64,000 nucleotides of DNA. Source: Lepisosteus oculatus (taxonomy: Eukaryota; Chordata; Actinopteri; Semionotiformes; Lepisosteidae). A program made the translations under genes and the position numbers. The stretch spans positions 3,913,501 to 3,977,500 of the forward strand of contig NC_090711.1 in the NCBI RefSeq assembly GCF_040954835.1. Direction: 5' to 3'. Shown here piece by piece: positions 10,901 to 22,900 of the stretch; within the stretch, counting starts at the first letter, position 1, and every line of letters begins with the position of its first letter. Below the pieces are notes generated by a model. That model made no database searches and was not told where the DNA came from. It saw nothing but the letters and a program-made list of their open reading frames with translations.

Positions 10901-13900
10901 GTCGTTGCTGGACGAGATTTGTGGATCGATGTTTTGAAAGATGTCAGGGTGTCGGCTTCAATAGCACGACTGGGCGGTTTGTTCCACAGCTCCACTGTTT
11001 TTGTAAAAGTCCCTCCTTTCTTGGTTACAGATGCATTATGTCGTCATCATCATTGATCATGAAGACATCTCCTGGGTTGACTAAAGCTAATGTTTCTGAA
11101 ATATGTGAATACTTTTGAAGAATGTTTGTCTCGGGGCCCCTTATAAAACCCTATTCAGAACTAACAGGGATCAGTACCTTCAGTGTGTTGGTGTAGAACA
11201 TTCTCCGTAGCCCTGGAATGCCTCTGGCTGCCCCCTCTACACTGGGTCAGAGCAGCAGTGTTGTTGGGGCAGTGTGATGACCAGTCATGTTCTCAATTTT
11301 CTATACAAGGACTTGAATGTGTTTTACAATTTGAACATGGCAAGATGGTGCAGTGGTGGGCATGGCTGTGTCGCAGAACTGGGGCCATGGGTTCAGTTTT
11401 GGACCTGGGGTGCTGTCTGCGTGGATTTTGAATGTTCTCTTCATGTCCGCATAGGTTTTGTTTTTGGACTGTGGGACATGCTGGTAGGTTAGTTGGCCCT
11501 AGCTGTGGGCGTGCGCTTGTGTCTCTGTGCGTCCTGCGGTAGGCTGGCACCCTGTCTAGGGTCCTGCCTTGTGCCCGTTGCTTGTTGGGGAAGGCTCCAG
11601 CTCCCTCAAGGCCCTGAATTAGATGGAGCAGTTAGAAAATGGATGGATGGAACATGGTGTGGATTTATAGTAAAAGTATGCTTTGAACAGTGTGTCCTAA
11701 CATCTTGTTGGCCGTTTTATTGCTGCCCCACATTCTCATACAGTCATTCGCGGTCTTGGGTCTGGTGTACCCCTGTATCTCTTCTTGGCTCCAGCCAGGC
11801 CCTTAATCCCCAGTGCTGTTTGCTGCTTATTGCCAGGAATTGAGCTTTAGGGTTTTTTTTTTTTACGCTTGGGCCTTGATATAAATCATAACCTAGTACA
11901 GTGTCTCTGAGTCCCACTGCTGGGTAAACCCCATCTCTTCTGACACTTGTTCTCACTGAGTTGTTAAACACAGGCTAGGTTATTTCAGTTTTCTTTCTGA
12001 GGCCTTTTGTATTTGATTTCAGTTCTTAAAAAGCCAAATGGGAATTGTAATTGGTATAAACCCTTTGCTAATTAGTGAGTTTCAGAACTGCCCTCGTTAA
12101 GACGTTCTAGCTGAAATGTAGCCAGTTGAATATGAGCAGGGGAAAAAAAACATAGTGGGCACATCTGTCTGTCTGTCCTCAGTTGATTACCAATGAAGAG
12201 CTGTTTAGTCAGACATAAGGCAGCAAATTCTTAATTAACCAGTTAAGAAAAGACTGTAGAGTTCTGTGTGCCAAACTTGTAGCAGTGCTGACCACAAGTC
12301 CAAAAAATGTCAGGCATATCAATTAAGGTTCCCCATTGACTCTGCTGATTAAGGGCCCGTTTGAAAAAAACAGCAGACAGAGGACCCGGATTAAGACACT
12401 GATATAGAAGATGCAAGTGAAGAGACAACATCAACATGTCGGCCTAAGTCGATGTCATCAGCACGATCTTCAAATTCAGTGTTTACACACAAATTTTCTT
12501 TTGCTGCTTATGGAGTTCTTGCTAATGTTACCAATTTGGTATTGACTAACAGTCTACTAATTTACAAAGTATGCCAGCATCTATATCATTGATATCGATA
12601 AAATAGTGGTTTGGGTACAGAGCCATCTCTGGGCATTCACCCGTTATTGGTATGTTGTCTTTTGTTCATTTCCTTGAAATCCTAGCACTTGCCTCTGGGG
12701 AATCCTTTGTGCCTAACTTCATTGAAAGGTTTCTGAAAATCTAAATACACTGTATCAAATGCTCTGAGTGTCCATGACCTTTGCAGTTTCTTTAAAGAAC
12801 TTTTAACAGTTTGCTTGAGTGGGATCTACGGGTTGTAAATCCTTGTTGATTATTTCGCCACATGGAGAAGATTTGCCATGGACAGGTGCATAAATCATTT
12901 AAAAATATTTTGCGGCCTTCTGTCCTAGGTGTCAAGTCTGCATATCAGGTTTTGGTTTTCAATGAAATGAAAGCCATTTTTCTGCATGTCAAAACACTTG
13001 CATGCATGCAGTTTGCGGTAAATGTTTTAAAAAAAGTTGTCCTTTGTGTTGTGCCATACAAAGGCAGATTTGTGCGGAATCTGGCACTAGATTAAAAAAA
13101 CAGTGGCCTTATGAAGAGGTTACAGTGAGGAACTGACTGCGTAAATGTGTGGGCTGCAAAAGGAAAAGAACTTGAGCTTAATGCCACCCTAAAAGAACGT
13201 GAAATACAGAAAGACGTGGCAGTAGAGCAGTATACAGTTGCGTTATGTTTTGCACTACAGCCAATTCAAAGACTCTAAACCCAAACTGATGCCATTACTA
13301 GAGGGACTGTCCTTGGGCAACTGGGTAGGATGTGCTGACTCAGTGAGAGGGGGCTGCTGCTCGAATGATAAAGTGATCAGTTTAGGGAGCATTGGCGCAA
13401 ATGCGATCTACAAGCCTGACTCCAGATCTGACTTTTCAAGGCAGTCCTCTGTAATTTCAGTCTGGTTTGTGAAAGAGCGCTTTTCTGAAAACTATAAAAG
13501 ACAGTCCTCACTCTTTGATCAGTCATGCACTGCTGGTATTCTGTAATAGATATATATATCTATCTCCAAGTGGGCTGTTTTGCGGTGGGAGCCTGGTGGT
13601 CAAGTCTCAGATGTGACTGTAGGGTTTCAAGCAGATATAGAGCAGACTAACTTATTTCCTGTATCCCTATAGTGCTATAGCTGGTGCGTTTATGGCTTCT
13701 TTATCCAATACAGGGCTGCAGGTGAGCCCTAGCCTGTCCTGGCAGGTAACAGGCGCAAGGCAGGATATAGCCAGCCCATCAGCTTTGATCGTTTTTCTTT
13801 ATCTGTAGAAACCCCCTATTTAAGGAAATGTCTCTGTTCAGTCTGGGATTTTCGCTGAGCAGAGGTCTGAAAGGTGTATTTGCACACAGTTGTGTGTCTG

Positions 13901-16900
13901 TATCGGACGTGTATCGGGGCAGTTGCTCCCAGGAGAGACGCAGACCTGCTGTGTGCATTGCGTTCGCAGTGCGGCAGTGTGGATTAGCGGCCAGTGCTCT
14001 GGATTTTGAAACGGAGTGCCCTGGGTTCGAGTCTCAGGGCTGATGCCTCTGTTTTGCTCTTGAGCAGGGTTTTTCAAGGGGCTACTCCAGTTAAGTGACT
14101 TGCTGTCTAAACGGCCCCCCCCCCCCAGCTTGTTCTTGTCCGTGAGAATTCACGCTCGGTAGTGGAGATGTTTGGTTTATTTAACCTGTGGGTGGAAGCA
14201 CCCGGAGTGGTCTTGAAACTCATTAACGATTCTGAAAAAGTTGCACCGCACATCTCTTGAAATAGTGGAAAATTCACAGAAGGTAATTTGGCGGTCTCAA
14301 CGGTTGTGTCTTGAACTGTATTGCATGAAGTGTCTATTATTGTAACTGGGCAGGAAGTCGGTATTAAATGTATGCTGCCCTTCTGACTTCGCTTAGCCAG
14401 CACCAGGGAAATTCCCCCCCTGCTGCTGAAATGTGTTCTCAAAAAAATCCCTGTTAAGTCACAAACAAAAATTCCCCCCTTAGAATGTTTTTTCTGATAG
14501 TTTTTTTTTTAACGATTTTAAAGTTTTGTTTGAATGTCACGCTAGGGCAAACCCTGCAACGAAATAGAAAAGCAAATGAAAAAATGATTAACTGATATGG
14601 AAAGTTTCACACGTGAACAGGGTGCCATGGAGATACGTGCTGCTGCCTCCTCACTTTTGGTTTTGTGGCTTCAGTTGTGACAGAGTACCTTGTGTGTGGA
14701 GTTTGCTTGGTCTTCCTCAAACTCATAGGTTTTCTCTCGGTGCTCCAGTTTTCTCCTGCAGTCCAGAGACATAAGTTGACTGACATCTCTAAATCATCTA
14801 AAACGTCCTGCCCGGGGTGTATCCTGCCTTCTTAGTTTGCCAGGCTAGGTTCTGGCTCACTGTGACCTTATATTGGACCAATCGATCATTTTCTTTTGTA
14901 CTGCACCCTTTATAACACCTCGCCATAAAGCTTTTCACATATTTCACAGTCAAGAATGTGGTTATTGACATTGGATGGATGCTCTGATCTGAAGGTGTTT
15001 AAGGGGCTTATTTTCCACTGAAAATAGTTTTATACAGCACAGAGGTACTGTATATTCATGCTTGCAACAAATGCATGTATATCTGTCCTCTGTTTTTGAT
15101 TTCTTGCTCGATTATTCTGACCTTCTCTGCAGTTTTTTCCCTATTATCCTTGACCTCTGCATATTACCCATCAACAAAGTCTATCAATGATTGTAGGTCG
15201 TTTAACAGCCCGACCTTTCAGAGGTGTCGATGGGTAATTACCCCGTGCAACCCTAGAGTATGCAATATTTGACAGGGTTTAATAAAAATGTCATTGCTAT
15301 CTAAATGGGGCATAGTACTTTATAGTGATTACTAGATCAGAACAGAAATACAGCACTTTCACAAGTGTACACTTGTGAAATTTTTTTTTAAGCTAAAATA
15401 CAAGGATCTCACAAGTGCAGATGTTGTGGTCAGATCCTCCGATTCTGGGTTGCAGAGGTTGCTTGAGAGAGTGCAACGTCAACAACTTTGTTTGGTTTTG
15501 ACTGGTGTATTAGTTCCCAAGGGGAGAGATTCTCGTTAGACAGGTTATGCACTAACTCTTTGCCCGTTGCAGACCACTTGAGAAGAGGAGTGAAATTTCA
15601 GTAGCTTTTATTGTTAGATGTAAACCAGGATGCCTCCCATAAAAGAATTTCCACACGGCATCAAGTTCCGGCAATGTGATTGTTTTCTGATTCTGTGGGC
15701 TATTTTAATTTAAAAATAGATATTTCCCACAATTTTGTAGTATACCAGGGTAATGTAGTGATTCTCCTCCTCTTGCATGTAATTTGTCGGTCTTGAGGGG
15801 AGATCCTTATTTTAATTTATCCGATGTCCACAACCACACTTTTCCTTCACATGAATTCTATCTAGAAACATGGACGGGATTGGTGGCATTGTGGTTGAGC
15901 ACTGCTGCCTCGCATCTCGCAAGTTCTGGTTTTGATTCTCAACTGGGGTGTCTTTCGTGTGGAGTTTGCATGGGTGTCTTCACATCGTTCCTGTGTGCCT
16001 TATGCACGTGCAAGAGACAGACGTCCTGTGCAGGGTTCAGTCTCGCATTTGTCCTGTGATTTCAGAATAGACTCTGGGTTGCCATTACGCTTATCAGGCA
16101 TGTAGCTCAGTGGTAGAGTGCCCGCTTCGCATGTGTGAGGTCCCGGGTTCAATACCTGGCATCTCCACACGGATTTCTGCAATTTCCCTCGCGGGATCAA
16201 TAAAGTATCTATCATAAGCCGCTTTCTGATAATGAGCAGTTGGATGTACCAAACGAGTCTGGAAAGAGCATTTGCGTTGTCTCAGCTCACAGCCACAACT
16301 GGATACTCACAAGCGGAAAAAGGGGAGTTGCAGACAGACTCCTCCAGTCCTCACTAGAGCCCCCTGTCATCTTTTTGGTTGATCTGCAGTGACAGTAGGT
16401 TGTGTGAGAAGTGGAGACGCTTGGGCAGATAGGAAGTTGCGGGGGTCACCATGCAATCACCGTCACTTTGTGTGTCAGTGCCACTTGGTGGGGAAAAGGA
16501 CGCTGGACACAGCAGTCAAGTGACCTGACCCAGACGTGGGCCTGAGATGCTCAGAGTTGGCGCCTTCACCAGTTTTAGCCTCTCAAGAATCGCAGAAATG
16601 TCTTTCAGATCTGAAATCCCTGCCACCTGACCCTGATAATATAAAAGGTTAGACTGTCTCTTTTTGAGATTGGTTGCTTACTGCTTCACTTCATCATTGT
16701 CTCTTACAATGCTGCACATATACAGGATCTAAGAAAAAAAAAAGAAATATGAATAAACAAACAGAAATAAAATCTTCTCTTGAAGGCATTGTACATAAAA
16801 TGATGTATTTAAACACAGCAGTGAGCAACCAGGCCTCCTTTTTTAAAATTCTGGGATACTTTGATGTCGAGAGGCAGGCTTGTCTTGGCATTTGCATGAT

Positions 16901-19900
16901 AAAAGGCCTGCCTGATCTCTCAGTCTGTGCATGCACATTGCAGCTCTCCCTCTCTGAGAGCTGGAATACAAAAACACAAGGCCTGATCAGTGCTTGGCCC
17001 CACCACCGTCTTGTAACCTTAAGACACGACCAGTCCTGGCAGTAGCTTCCTTGCAAATTTGGTTTGTGATTATCCTTGGCTGTGCCTTAGTTAGTTGAGA
17101 AGCATGAAGGCCTTAATATCTTGATTCTTAATCCTACCTGCTTAGATCATATTAACAGAAGCTGATTTAATTTTCGGGGTTTCTGGATGGGAACCTTTGT
17201 TCTAAAGGCACCTTGTTCATGGTGCCTTTGCCTTATATGTTGTTAGGCTTTCATATTATTGTTCCAATTTTCTGGCTCGCTAACTGATGTTGCATTGTTT
17301 CCCAAAAAAAATAACTTTAAACTGTAGGTACCTTCTTGAGTGTTTTTCTACATTAAGCTAATCCTCCGATCATCCACCTGGTGCTTGTCGCCCGATTTAG
17401 CTTGCTGTGGGATGCCTTATTTGTCTTATTCCTCTCAGCTGGAAAGTCTGTTCTTCAGAAATGTCACAGGGTACGAGACTGAAGATCTCGGGGATTGTGG
17501 AGTCCGTGCTTGCTTGAAGGACAGTTGCCTGCTGTGTTAGTGTGTTCCCGTTAAGATGAGTGTTTTATTCATGCTTTACAATTGACCGACCTCAGTGCAG
17601 CTGAATTATATTTTACTCTGTAGGTGTTGTCTCTCCCTGCGTGTTGTGATACAGCATGTTCTGTGGGTCACCAGCAGTGACCATCCTGGCCACCTTCTGA
17701 ATAACAATGCAGTGAGCTATTAGTTTTCCTCTGCCAGGTCATGTTTTATTCAATTTCCAGGTTTTGTTGGTCCAGGAAATAAAGATTCTGTCCAGCATCC
17801 CTCTCCAGTAGGCGATTCAGGCCTTTGAAAACGAGCCTGTAGACTAGAGTGTGAGGTTATTACACATCAGTCTTAGGTGTTGATGAAATTACATCTAAGA
17901 ACAGATCAGCCATGTGAGTGACTAAGGTTTTTTTTCTTAGTTTGTCCCTTTAGTTCACAATCTATTTGAGTTTGGCTTCTGACATTTAAGTGATTTCAGT
18001 TTTGCTCATTTCGGTTGCACTTACAGTACAGTCATTGCAGGAGCACAGAACACTTGAGTGTGGGTTTGTCTTTCCTTTTAAGAGTTTCATTCTTGATGTT
18101 TTGGAAATGCTTTGCCATTTGTTGGCTTCATTCAGCATGCTATCCAAATCCAGACAGTGAATTATTTTAAATGTGGTTTAGTTAAAACCTTATGTGTTAT
18201 TTAAAAGTGTAGTTTTAATGACATCGGTGATGTATCCTTTAACTGACTACCCTGAAGGTTTGAAATGCAATAAATGAAAATGTTTTTGTTTAACCTCTGT
18301 GGGTTTTTATTGGCCTGTGTAGGAGGGTAATGGAAATAATTATTAATAGATTCTTCTGTTTTTTGCGGTGGTAGGACTTCTCTTCAGGACACTCTGACAC
18401 TGCTTGTGTTGGGGGGGAGAGACCAGCTGTCCAGTTCTTTGAAGTAGATAAAGGAAATTTGATTTGTACTGACTTTCGATGGGTAAAACAGAATATAATT
18501 TTAAAAAGTTGAAGAGATTATAGAAAATACATTGCGTATTTAGGGTGATGGTTGATCATAGTTTAGGATTTTCCTCTCTGGCTCTTTCACCAGTTCCACC
18601 CTCCTTCCAGTGCTGAGTGCATTTCATAAGGAAACGGTCTCACGTGAGAAAGTGTCTATTTGTGGTGTTACCAGGAAGTAGCCTAAACACATGGGGGGGA
18701 TAATGCCTATTTTGTTGAGAAGCAGACATTCCCAGGAGCATTTCTACTGTATAAGAAAAAAAACCTATACAGCTCGATCACCTCTGTACTACCATCCACT
18801 GCTGCAGCACCTGGGCTGTCAGCATTTGTCCATGCAGTCATAGGCAAGACTTCAGCATGTCAAAGCCTGCATTGAAATGTTGCAGCTCCTACATTTTAAA
18901 CGAGTACTTAGTTTTTTTGTGTGGATGAATTAAAGCCATATGTTTGGCTTTGGAAAGAGCCAGGAAGTTGGTGGCTGTTGAAGCCTGGCATTTAGCAGTT
19001 TCTGAAAGGCATGCAGCTGGGGATGCTCTATATTGGTAGGCATCCTTATTTAGCACGTTTTGAATAAATCAAGAAGATTTCATGCGGAGATGATTAAAGC
19101 CGTTTGTGTGAATCGGCACGAAAAGTATTTTTCAAGTCGCTACTGAAAAGCAAGCGCATGATAGCAGTAAGATGGGACTTTTCAGCATGACTGCGGTTTT
19201 GTCTGAAGAGTATCAAACTGGGAAGGATTGGAATTGAGTGCGGTATGGTTATGATCTGAGGAGGTGGCTGAGTGTGAAGAGGTGGCTGTTACTTTGTTTT
19301 CCTTCCCTAGGAATAATGATGCTTTTTTTCTCACCTCTCTGTAGGTTTTGGAGAACTTTTCAGATGCTCCCATGACTCCAAAACAGATTCTGCATGTCAT
19401 TGAGACTAAAGGACTCAAAGAGATGAGGTCAGTTGTTCACTTTTGTTTTCCCTGACTAAATTAGGGTAAAAGTACGCTAAGCAGTATACGTGAAAAAAAG
19501 TCATTAAAATAACAATTTTCTTTTTTGGACATTTTCCTGAATTTAGCCACAAAAACATTTTGCTGTAGTTCCAGGGATTAAATAAGATGGCATATTTTTT
19601 ATTGACCACAACTGTGCATGAAGACTGTTTGTTTTATGTGTAGTTAAACCACAATCCAATCTGAAAGTATTTATGTATGTGTTTTTAAATTATTTTTCTT
19701 TTTTTCCCCTCCCCATTCTTGTTGTTCTGCAACTCTTCCTGGAAATAGAAGGTAAGACATCCCTAACCATGTTAGTCGACTTCCTCCCTAAGTCTGTGTA
19801 TTTGAATGTTGTTTCTCTCTCTTCTGGTTATGTATATTGTCAGTCACAGTGTTTATCCCACTCTTTTTAGTATGTCTCTTGTTTCTCTGAATGTTCCTTC

Positions 19901-22900
19901 ATTTTAAAGTAGCAGCACAAATAAGTAATGATGAGGCATGAAACTCTGACTGAAATTTTAACCTTATAACAGCTACAGAAAAATCTAATTTTAGGGAGTA
20001 GTAATGATAAGGCTTACCAGTTCTGCTAGCACTTAGCAGTGATAAGTGGGGCTTCTCGATAGACTGTGGCCTGTGTTTTCCAGAAGTTAGTCAGACATTT
20101 ACATCTGCTGCAGCTGCTTTAGTTCGAATGTCCTGGGAGTCATGATTCCACCGTGTCTACAAAGCCTGTGAGCTTGCACAGGGGAGTCGGAGGACGTGCA
20201 GGCACACTGCTCTGATCCGATCGCAGTCCCTTCCTCCCCAGCACTGTGAACTGGGGGCACCAGGGGGGTTTCTGTGCCCCTGAAAGAACCCTGGCTGGCT
20301 CTTCCCACTCTGGGAAAATTACACCCTTCCCTGCAGGGAACGCCAGTTCCGGTCTGCTAGGGTCTCCTGCCTCACCTGGGTTGTAGAGTTTGACCCAGCC
20401 CTCGGCCAACGGAGCTGCTCGGGAGCTGCTGAACGTGTGATGTCGTTGCTTGACAACCCCTCACTGACCGAATAATTTCACTGTCGTCAGGCGTGCCAGG
20501 GTGCAGCTGTGCTCCGTGGGTGTGCCACTTTGATGAGCACAAGAGCATGTGAAAAACAAAAGCTAGGAATGTTAGAATGTGTTTTGCAGTGAAAGATTAC
20601 GGTGATGCTGTGTTCTCTTTATTGGTTGGAGTGCCGTGGAGAGAATGGGGTGCGTTGTTGTACCAGCGTGTTGAGTTTTGGGATTTCAGCTTTCGGCTGA
20701 ATTGAGAACCAACTAGACGTCCGACAGAGCTGTTACAGTGCCAGTCTGTCGGCTGTTTGCCTCCATAAGGCGGAGACTGTGACACGCGCGTCGATAGCCT
20801 TGTAGCCTACGGTCCTGAAGCCTGTCCTTGTTGACGCCGTGTGGTTTCCTCCTCCGCAGTGGCACGTCCCCCCTGGCCTGTCTCAACACCATGCTCCATT
20901 CCCAGTGCCGTGGAGAGGACGGGATGTTTTTCAAGCTGCCCGGCCGCCTGAGTCTCTTCACTTTGAAGGTATCGGCAGGCCCGCTGTGTGCTTTGGGACC
21001 CGTCATTTGCTACTTCCTGTTGTGCTGGCCATAACGGAGCTCATCCTTATCCTTTACATTTTTGTTATTGTTTCCACTGTGTAGCTGTAGCGTAAACCTG
21101 AGGAATTTTCTTCCTTAGCGCTTTCTGCTGAGATGGCGGCCACTGAAACGCCAAATAAGACTCAGGTGAAATGTTGGAGGGAGTTCGTGTGTCTCGGTAA
21201 ATTAAACTCGTGGAAATTGTCACTGAACACCTTACATCCTCTTACAATTTTAGAAGAAGTGAGTTCATTAAGTGTATAATAACCGCTTACATGCAAGTTC
21301 ATTGTAAAATATGCATAAATGCGTAAAATACATCCTTTTTTTTTACTAACTAGATAAAGTTCATGAAGGTCATTAATTCCTACGTTTGTTTCACAATGTC
21401 TTGCAATGCTGGTGGCCTGACTAGCCACTGTTAATCATGGCCAGTGTCTCTGTGTGCAGGTAAATTCTAATACAGCCATGAATTTTAAGTTTTTGTTTTC
21501 CCCCCAATAGCCCCTACCATTTTTTTCTGGCTGTTACAGAAGAAAATCTTGATGGAATGCTGAAGCTTTTAGCACAGTTGTTAGCTTTAATTAGAACATA
21601 TATAATTAGGTTTCTCAGAACGACAGCGTGATTATCCGCGATGCATCATGAAAAAGGGTGACTGTAAAAGGGTTATTCCATCCTGGAATGGAAGAAAATG
21701 TTTTGAGTGTGACACTTTCTAAAAAACGGAATTTTTAAAGACATTGGTGCTTTTGTTTTACAAAGCCTTTATTTCCCAAATAATTGGCTCTAACTGGAGC
21801 CATCAATTCAGAATGTGAAGCCAGAGCTTATGATAAATGAAAATGTCAAACATCATTCTGGGTCTGAAAAAATCTTCCAGTATGTAAAATGACCTATTTA
21901 AGATGCCTAAACATGTTTTGTTCTATTACTAACTGGTACTGAGCCTTCTTTGTTAAAATTGTGAATAAGAAGAGAATCTTGATGACCTAGTTAAGAGGGT
22001 GAATCCTGCTCATAGTGTGAAGGTTTTTTTGTTAGATTTTTCTGTTTATGATGGATATTTTTTAAAACAGCCACTGTATATTATTCATGTTCTAATGGCA
22101 GGAGAAATGTAATTAGTGCAACAGCCCGATTTGGGGAAGTGCAGGTATCTCAGGTGTGTGTAGTTCTTCTATTGCTTTTTTCTAAAAAGCCAAAAATGTG
22201 ATTTATAAACATTTCAAAATCACGTTCTAATGCATTTTCACGACATTGCCTTGCTTATAATGTAAGGGGTAGAAATGTGGAAGGCCTAAGCTCCAGTTTA
22301 CCAGACCTGAAAAAGACGCTTCTTTTTGAATGCAGAAGGACGCTCTGCAGTGGTCCAAGAATCTGACCGTGCAAGAAGGAGAGGAGACGGAAGACCGGAC
22401 TGAAGTGGAGAGCTGCGACTCCACCGAAACCACCACCACCGCCAGCGCTGAGAATGACGGTACACTGCGTCAAAGACCCTGCTCCTTAGTTCAGCCTTGT
22501 TAGCCCTGTCTAGATTTTACTTTTCTAGATGGAGTGGTACAGAGTTTTTTTTTTTTTTTTTTTTTTTACATTTGCTTAAGCATTTTCTTAGTCCCTCTTT
22601 GCTGGTCCTAGAGTTTCAAATGTAAATCTGATTTGTTCTCCAGATGTTGGTGTTTTATGGAAGTAGTGACGAAAAGGCTTTTGTGACACCAGTTTTTACC
22701 GAAGCAATAGGAAGTTGTCATCTTGTTATGTTTTTCTCCAGTGACAGAAAGGGAAGAAATGATTCTCTGGATGAGAAAAATCGTAAAACACTGTTCAATT
22801 CAGCATCTTGTTCCAATAATTTGTTTAGCACTGATTTTGTTTCATAATCTTGGTTTGCGTAATTCGCAGCCCTTCCGTTGTCAGTGTTGATGGGTTTTGA

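Larger units (their letters stand above)
7997..19344 (+). other. asxl1: asxl1 intron 1 (11.3 kb)
   Basis: GTAATG...TCTCTGTAG. It holds at least seven repeat fragments: a V-SINE-like copy at 10.3 kb, a tetrapod/fish-type interspersed repeat at 10.8 kb, DANA/HE-like SINEs at 11.3, 13.7, 14.6 and 15.9 kb, and a tRNA-Ala SINE at 16.1 kb. It also holds a 24-bp palindrome at 15.36 kb. No coding exon was recognised. The first 1.5 kb, as in many long first introns, may carry regulatory elements, but I see no decisive motif. Confidence 0.8.

Noticed and set aside
10849..11118. 89-codon open frame with several Cys
   Set aside because: It lies inside an interspersed-repeat-like segment of an intron and has no domain or codon bias.
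16096..16167. Functional tRNA-Ala gene
   Set aside because: There are two acceptor-stem mismatches, an anticodon-stem mismatch and a SINE-type tail, with no run of T as a polymerase III terminator just after the end. A decayed tRNA-derived element fits better.
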